From NCBI GenBank assembly GCA_946807835.1, contig OX327696.1, positions 8,134,501 to 8,198,500 of the forward strand: 64,000 nt of DNA. Direction: 5' to 3'. The notes under the pieces were generated by a model. That model was not told the DNA's origin. It saw only the letters and a list, made by a program, of their open reading frames with translations, and did no database searches. Numbering within the stretch: the first letter of the stretch is position 1; each line of letters opens with the position of its first letter. The DNA is from Ailanthus altissimus (Eukaryota; Streptophyta; Magnoliopsida; Sapindales; Simaroubaceae). Shown one piece after another: positions 60,114 through 64,000 of the stretch. A program made the translations under genes and the position numbers.

Positions 60114-60477
60114 TGTCAGCAGCTGGCACCGTGTGCCAGCTGCAAATTTACAATTGTGGACAGTTTTATTAAGGCTGTCCACTTGCTCAACTCTCCCTAT
60201 AAAAGAGAGAGTTTAGCAATTTTGAAAGATATACAATTTTGAGAGATTTTAGAAATTTGAGAGAATTGAGTGTATTGGAGTTTTGGGTTGTAAGGTTAAA
60301 ACACTACAATACTTGTATTCTCTATTTTTAATAATAAGAGATTCTTCTGTCTTCGCCTGTGGACGTAGGCTAAAAGCCGAACCACGTAAATTCTTGTGTT
60401 TATCTTATTTTTATTATTATTATTTTTCTCAATTTTGTTTTAACTGTAACTCTGTATTACCCCTCAATTTTCTAACA
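60114..60477 (+). repeat. 3' LTR of the plus-strand copia element
   Basis: 364 bp, TGTCAGCAGC...TCTAACA, directly preceded by the purine-rich CAAGTGGGAGAAT. Its first 30 bases contain an inverted pair (CAGCTGGCAC and GTGCCAGCTG) that is decayed in the 5' LTR. Confidence 0.9.
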
Positions 60478-60482
60478 CAAAA

Positions 60483-60764
60483 TAAACAAAGGATGAGAAT
60501 CTAAATGAAACATTAGAAAAAAAAAGAGTTTTTTTTAATTATTATTAAAAAAAAGAAGAAGAAAGAAGACAGATTCCATGCAAACTTTCTTAAAGGGGAA
60601 AATTTATTTATAATTTGATATAATTTGAAAGGGTGTGTTGATGAATTTTTTAAGAGATTTAACAGAGTAATTTTTATTTTAAGTGTATTTTTTTTAGGAA
60701 TCGGTACAATTGAACCTTTTAATTTAGTTTAATATACTATTTAATTTTACTTTAATTTTTGTTA
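60483..60764. other. Short AT-rich spacer
   Basis: Between the copia element and the TRIM. Nothing recognised. Confidence 0.45.
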
Positions 60765-60769
60765 TTAAG

Positions 60770-61675
60770 TGTGAGAAAAGATAAAAATAAAATAAAAAGA
60801 TAGTAAAAATAATAAAGAGAAATTGAAAATTTTTTAAGAACTATATTGTTACTATAACTCTGTGTGTTACAAATGTTATATAGATAACCTTTATATGGCT
60901 TTAGGTTAATATAAATAAGGAACATAAATATATATAAGTAAACTAAATATAATTTATTAATTATAATATATATAGTAAGAATTAATTATTTTAATTTCTT
61001 TATATATTTAACATCTCCCTTCAAATTTAATATGGTAGAAGTTTGAATTTGAAAATGAATATTTTTATATTGTAATAGCGCTTGTTAAGATATAATCGTT
61101 GTCGGTGAATGATAACCTTTGTTAGAGAGAGACAACCCTTGTGGAAGAGAGGCAAAGTTGTCGTAGAGTGACAATGTTATCGAAGTGACAAGCATGTCGA
61201 GAAAATCAACCACTGCAATTGCAAACGCGTTGATAGAGAAGAATAAGAAATCAACTATTGCGAGTGTAAGTGCATTGAGAAAACGCGTTGATAGAGAAAA
61301 TAAGAAATCAACCACTATGATTGCAAACGCGTTGATAAGGAGACAGGAAATCAACTGTTGCGAGTGCAAGTGCATTGAAAAATTCTATATTAGGCTCTGA
61401 GAATAATTGTAACTTGACTCTGATACCATGTGAGAAAAGATAAAAATAAAATAAAAAGACAGCAAAAATAATAAAAAGAAACTGAAAAACCTTTAAGGAC
61501 TACATTGTCTATAATTCTGTGTATTACAAATGCTATATAAATAGCTTTTATATAGGCTTTAGGTTAATATAAATAAGGAACATAAATAGATATAAAGAAA
61601 CTAAATATAACCTATTAATTATAAAATATATATATGGTAAAAATCAATTATCTTAATTTCTTTATATATTTAACA
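60770..61675 (-). mobile_element. TRIM (terminal-repeat retrotransposon in miniature), 906 bp
   Basis: Direct repeats 60770-61013 (244 bp) and 61429-61675 (247 bp), each TGTGAGAAAAGAT...TTTAACA, flanked by identical TTAAG (60765-60769 and 61676-61680). On the minus strand TGGTATCAGAGTCAA (61428-61414) directly follows the LTR end as primer-binding site, and TTTGAAGGGAGA precedes the other LTR as purine tract. The internal 415 bp code for nothing known and hold about three imperfect units of GCAAACGCGTTGATA with AGAAATCAAC (61195-61380). Confidence 0.92.
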
Positions 61676-61774
61676 TTAAGAATTGATCAATTTAGTTCAA
61701 CTTTTAATTTATTTTAAAATTTAATTAAATATAAAATTAAAATTAAAAAAAACTAAAAATTTTAAGAAAATCAA

Positions 61775-62860
61775 TTTTACACAATTAGAATCAATGATTT
61801 TTGTTTTCAATTAGGTTTAAATCAAATTGATAATGTTTTACTTTTAATTTCTTCATTCACAGAAATTGGATTCAATTCTCATCCCTTCGTAAAAATAATA
61901 TACAGTGATACTATTCTATATTATTGATAATATACATAATATTTTTAAAATTATTTATTATATTATTTTATTATTTAATAATATAAAATAATATATTAAA
62001 ATATGTAATAAAAATTTTAATGTGCAATAAAAAAATTGAAAATTTGTTTTCAGATCAGCACACAATAAAATAAAATCGTATATTTACAAATTTTATATAG
62101 AAATTTCTTCATTCTCTTTTTTCGACAAATCAACTTACAAAATTAACTAGTATTTTTTATAAATCAACTTATAAATTATATCTATTACAAATTAACTTAC
62201 AAATTAATCATTTATTAAAAGGAAGGTTGGTCCGATTCAAATTTAGCACCTTAATATTAGAAGTGCTGATATCAAATCATGACGTCAATAAAGTGGTTGG
62301 TTAAAAGAGAAATTTATAGTCTCTCCAAAGGACTTGAAACTCATTTTACCTGCAAATTATAATAAATTTAATTCAAACAGTCTCTTGCATTCTTGCTTTG
62401 CAGTTAGCCAACACATAAAATAAATAAACTTATATAATTTGAATGCTTCATTGAAGAGCCATTTTACCATGAATATGGACATAAGTTACAACCCCCATCC
62501 TTTTTTTTAAGGGTTACAATTTCTAAATGTCCAATTTTTTTATTACATATTTTAAGTTTTTTTGTTAATTTTATATTTTGTTAAATGTCTCAATTTTTTT
62601 AATTTTTTTGAGAAAATTATATAACATAAAACTCAGGAGAATGATAGAATTGATTGGTAGATATGATAATTCTTGTGGTTGATAGAGAAAGTTGTCAAGT
62701 AAGGCATCTAGTTGCATCATGTTGTTGCTTTGGCCGTAGCTACTTTTTCACATCGCGCATTAGCAGCAGCATCGTGAATGAGAAGCAAAATGTCATATTT
62801 CATTTACTTAAGCTAACACTCTTGAATTTGTTTTTGTATTGTTTGCATTATACAACTTAA
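61775..62860. repeat. Segmental duplication, copy 2
   Basis: Counterpart of 52095-52290 joined to 53990-54970. It lacks the LINE-like insertion and so approximates the empty site, with local AT-rich differences. No gene in either copy. Confidence 0.8.
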
Positions 62861-63053
62861 CTATAAACTTTATATATGATTTTTGCAAAATTCGTTTTTA
62901 AAAATAAATTAATATAGAACTAGTGAATTTTTTTTTTAATGATTTGAATGAAGATTTAATTAAAAATATTTTTTTTAAAATATAAATAATTAAAAAATTT
63001 AAGGACCAAAGATAACTATGTTGATCACAATTTTTACTCTGAAGAATCTTGTC

Positions 63054-63092
<39 letters not shown>

Positions 63093-64000
63093 TTTAATTA
63101 AAACAAACTTTGTTATAAAGTTTGGTATCAACTTAGAGTGAAGCTTAACGGTTATAGTTTCGGAGTTGTTTAAGATAAGAGTAGGAAAGTTTACTTATTT
63201 AACTATTTGGCTTTAAGGGTAAAACAAAGATCATCCTTTTAAGGGTGAGGGGGAATTCCTTCTTTACTTAATTCTTTTTTTCCTATGGGATTATTTTGTT
63301 ATTAAAAATCAAATCTAATTGAACAAATCAATTTAATTTATAGTGCTTCAACCAATCGATTCTATTTTTATAGAATTAATTAATTCAATTTTAGTTAGGT
63401 TTAGTCTAGAATTGAACTGAAACCAAATTTGCCCTTAAAATTGGAAGGTGACGCAAGAAGAAAACACACCAACTGGAGGCTGGAGGTCTCGTTTGGGCAT
63501 AAACCTTCTTTGGTATTTCATGTCAATTCGGCCTATTTAGATTTATCTACAACACTACCCTTGATTGCGGCAAAATGCTTCATGGGTATTTCATGTCAAC
63601 GACTTGGGTCCAATAGCCAAACGAGCCCCCCAGTAACGGAATTTATATTAAACTCACATTTTAAGTACGATAATTTAATGTTGCTTCAAATTTATTAGTC
63701 TAATATTTTCCGAAAGAAAAATCAAAATTAAATCTCTTGACTAATTTAGGTTGGTCTTACACTTGTTTGTGTAAGCGGGATTCGTTTGGTTTTTAGGCCA
63801 CATTTCAAAAGTTCATATTTGCTTTTGCATCAACCAATATATCATTCCCTCAGCTGGGATTATTATCATTTTTTGTATTTTTCTTAATATTAGAAAATGC
63901 ACGAGTAGCTGCTTATATAAAGCTGGTATTATTAATCTTAGTGTAAATGTTTGGCCATTTTCCCACCTTTCTTCTTTTCATTGCATCAGGGAGATCCGGC
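62861..64000. other. AT-rich intergenic DNA to the right window edge
   Basis: (AT) microsatellite at about 63058-63089. 63485-63632 may be a MITE: CTCGTTTGGG near 63489 against CCAAACGAGCCCC near 63619, about 145 bp with a doubled GGTATTTCATGTCAA inside. TATATAAAGC near 63915 followed by a CT-rich stretch at 63960-63985 could be the promoter of a gene beyond the window, which cannot be tested here. Confidence 0.4.

Larger units (their letters stand above)
55643..60477 (+). mobile_element. Full-length decayed Ty1/copia retrotransposon (Tnt1/Tork-like)
   Basis: 5' LTR ending 56002, primer-binding site at 56005, gag-pol in the copia order, purine tract about 60101-60113, 3' LTR 60114-60477. Flanks CAAAA (55638-55642) and CAAAA (60478-60482) are identical. 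A doubled 20-mer TTGATATCAAAATGATGGTG at the left edge leaves the start open between 55643 and 55663. The LTRs differ by substitutions and by an 18-bp indel, and the polyprotein has several stops, so the insertion is old and inactive. Confidence 0.92.

Noticed and set aside
61085..61375. 96-codon minus frame with repeated peptides
   Set aside because: It is produced by the minisatellite inside the TRIM and has no coding support.

Overview
This window is nuclear DNA from a eudicot plant. The host genes have plant-type intron structures and close plant relatives: DNA polymerase epsilon subunit 2, a P-class PPR protein, and calmodulin-binding-type glutamate decarboxylase. The rest is AT-rich DNA full of plant transposable elements (Ty1/copia, TRIM-like, Mutator-like, LINE-like, MITE-like). 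The sequence alone does not let me name the species.

Host genes. (1) 1-2788, minus strand: the first nine coding exons of DPB2, cut off by the left window edge, with E2F sites and a telo-box upstream. (2) 26293-28020, minus: an intact single-exon mitochondrial-type PPR gene. (3) 34923-44963, minus: a complete six-exon glutamate decarboxylase gene (503 codons plus stop). Its first intron is about 5.25 kb and holds a Mutator-like element, a solo LTR and a decayed piece of 18S rDNA. A CHX antiporter C-terminal remnant (32611-33031) and a decayed coiled-coil gene of uncertain origin (about 29.86-32.03 kb) are pseudogenic.

Mobile DNA, left to right. 3.4-12.15 kb: a chimeric minus-strand copia array in which parts of two elements are fused, with a 1.43 kb insertion in one. 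12.64-14.14 kb: a small non-autonomous LTR element. 14.87-23.49 kb: the most notable object, a Mutator-like element (MULE) of about 8.6 kb with diverged terminal inverted repeats and near-identical 9-bp flanks. It carries two convergent genes: a plus-strand DUF1985/Ulp1-type cysteine protease gene and a minus-strand MURA-type transposase (MuDR, DDE, SWIM, zinc knuckle). Both are disabled by stops. The protease gene has a 726-bp near-identical tandem duplication and a GC-rich palindromic array in intron 1; the transposase is interrupted by a 76-bp palindrome. 33.09-34.15, 39.74-40.73 and 49.78-50.84 kb: three non-autonomous MULE-like elements, each with 9-bp flanking repeats that differ at one base. 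52.34-53.67 kb: a GC-rich LINE-like retroposon with a poly-A tail and a 13-16 bp target duplication. 55.64-60.48 kb: a full-length but decayed plus-strand copia element. 60.77-61.68 kb: a TRIM with perfect TTAAG flanks. About 1.1 kb of flanking sequence is duplicated on either side of the last group (52.1-54.97 and 61.78-62.86 kb).

The three host genes have no evident functional link. The MULE genes belong together as a transposition cassette plus a captured or co-evolved SUMO-protease-like gene. All boundaries, exon junctions and identities were read by eye, without alignment software or a database.
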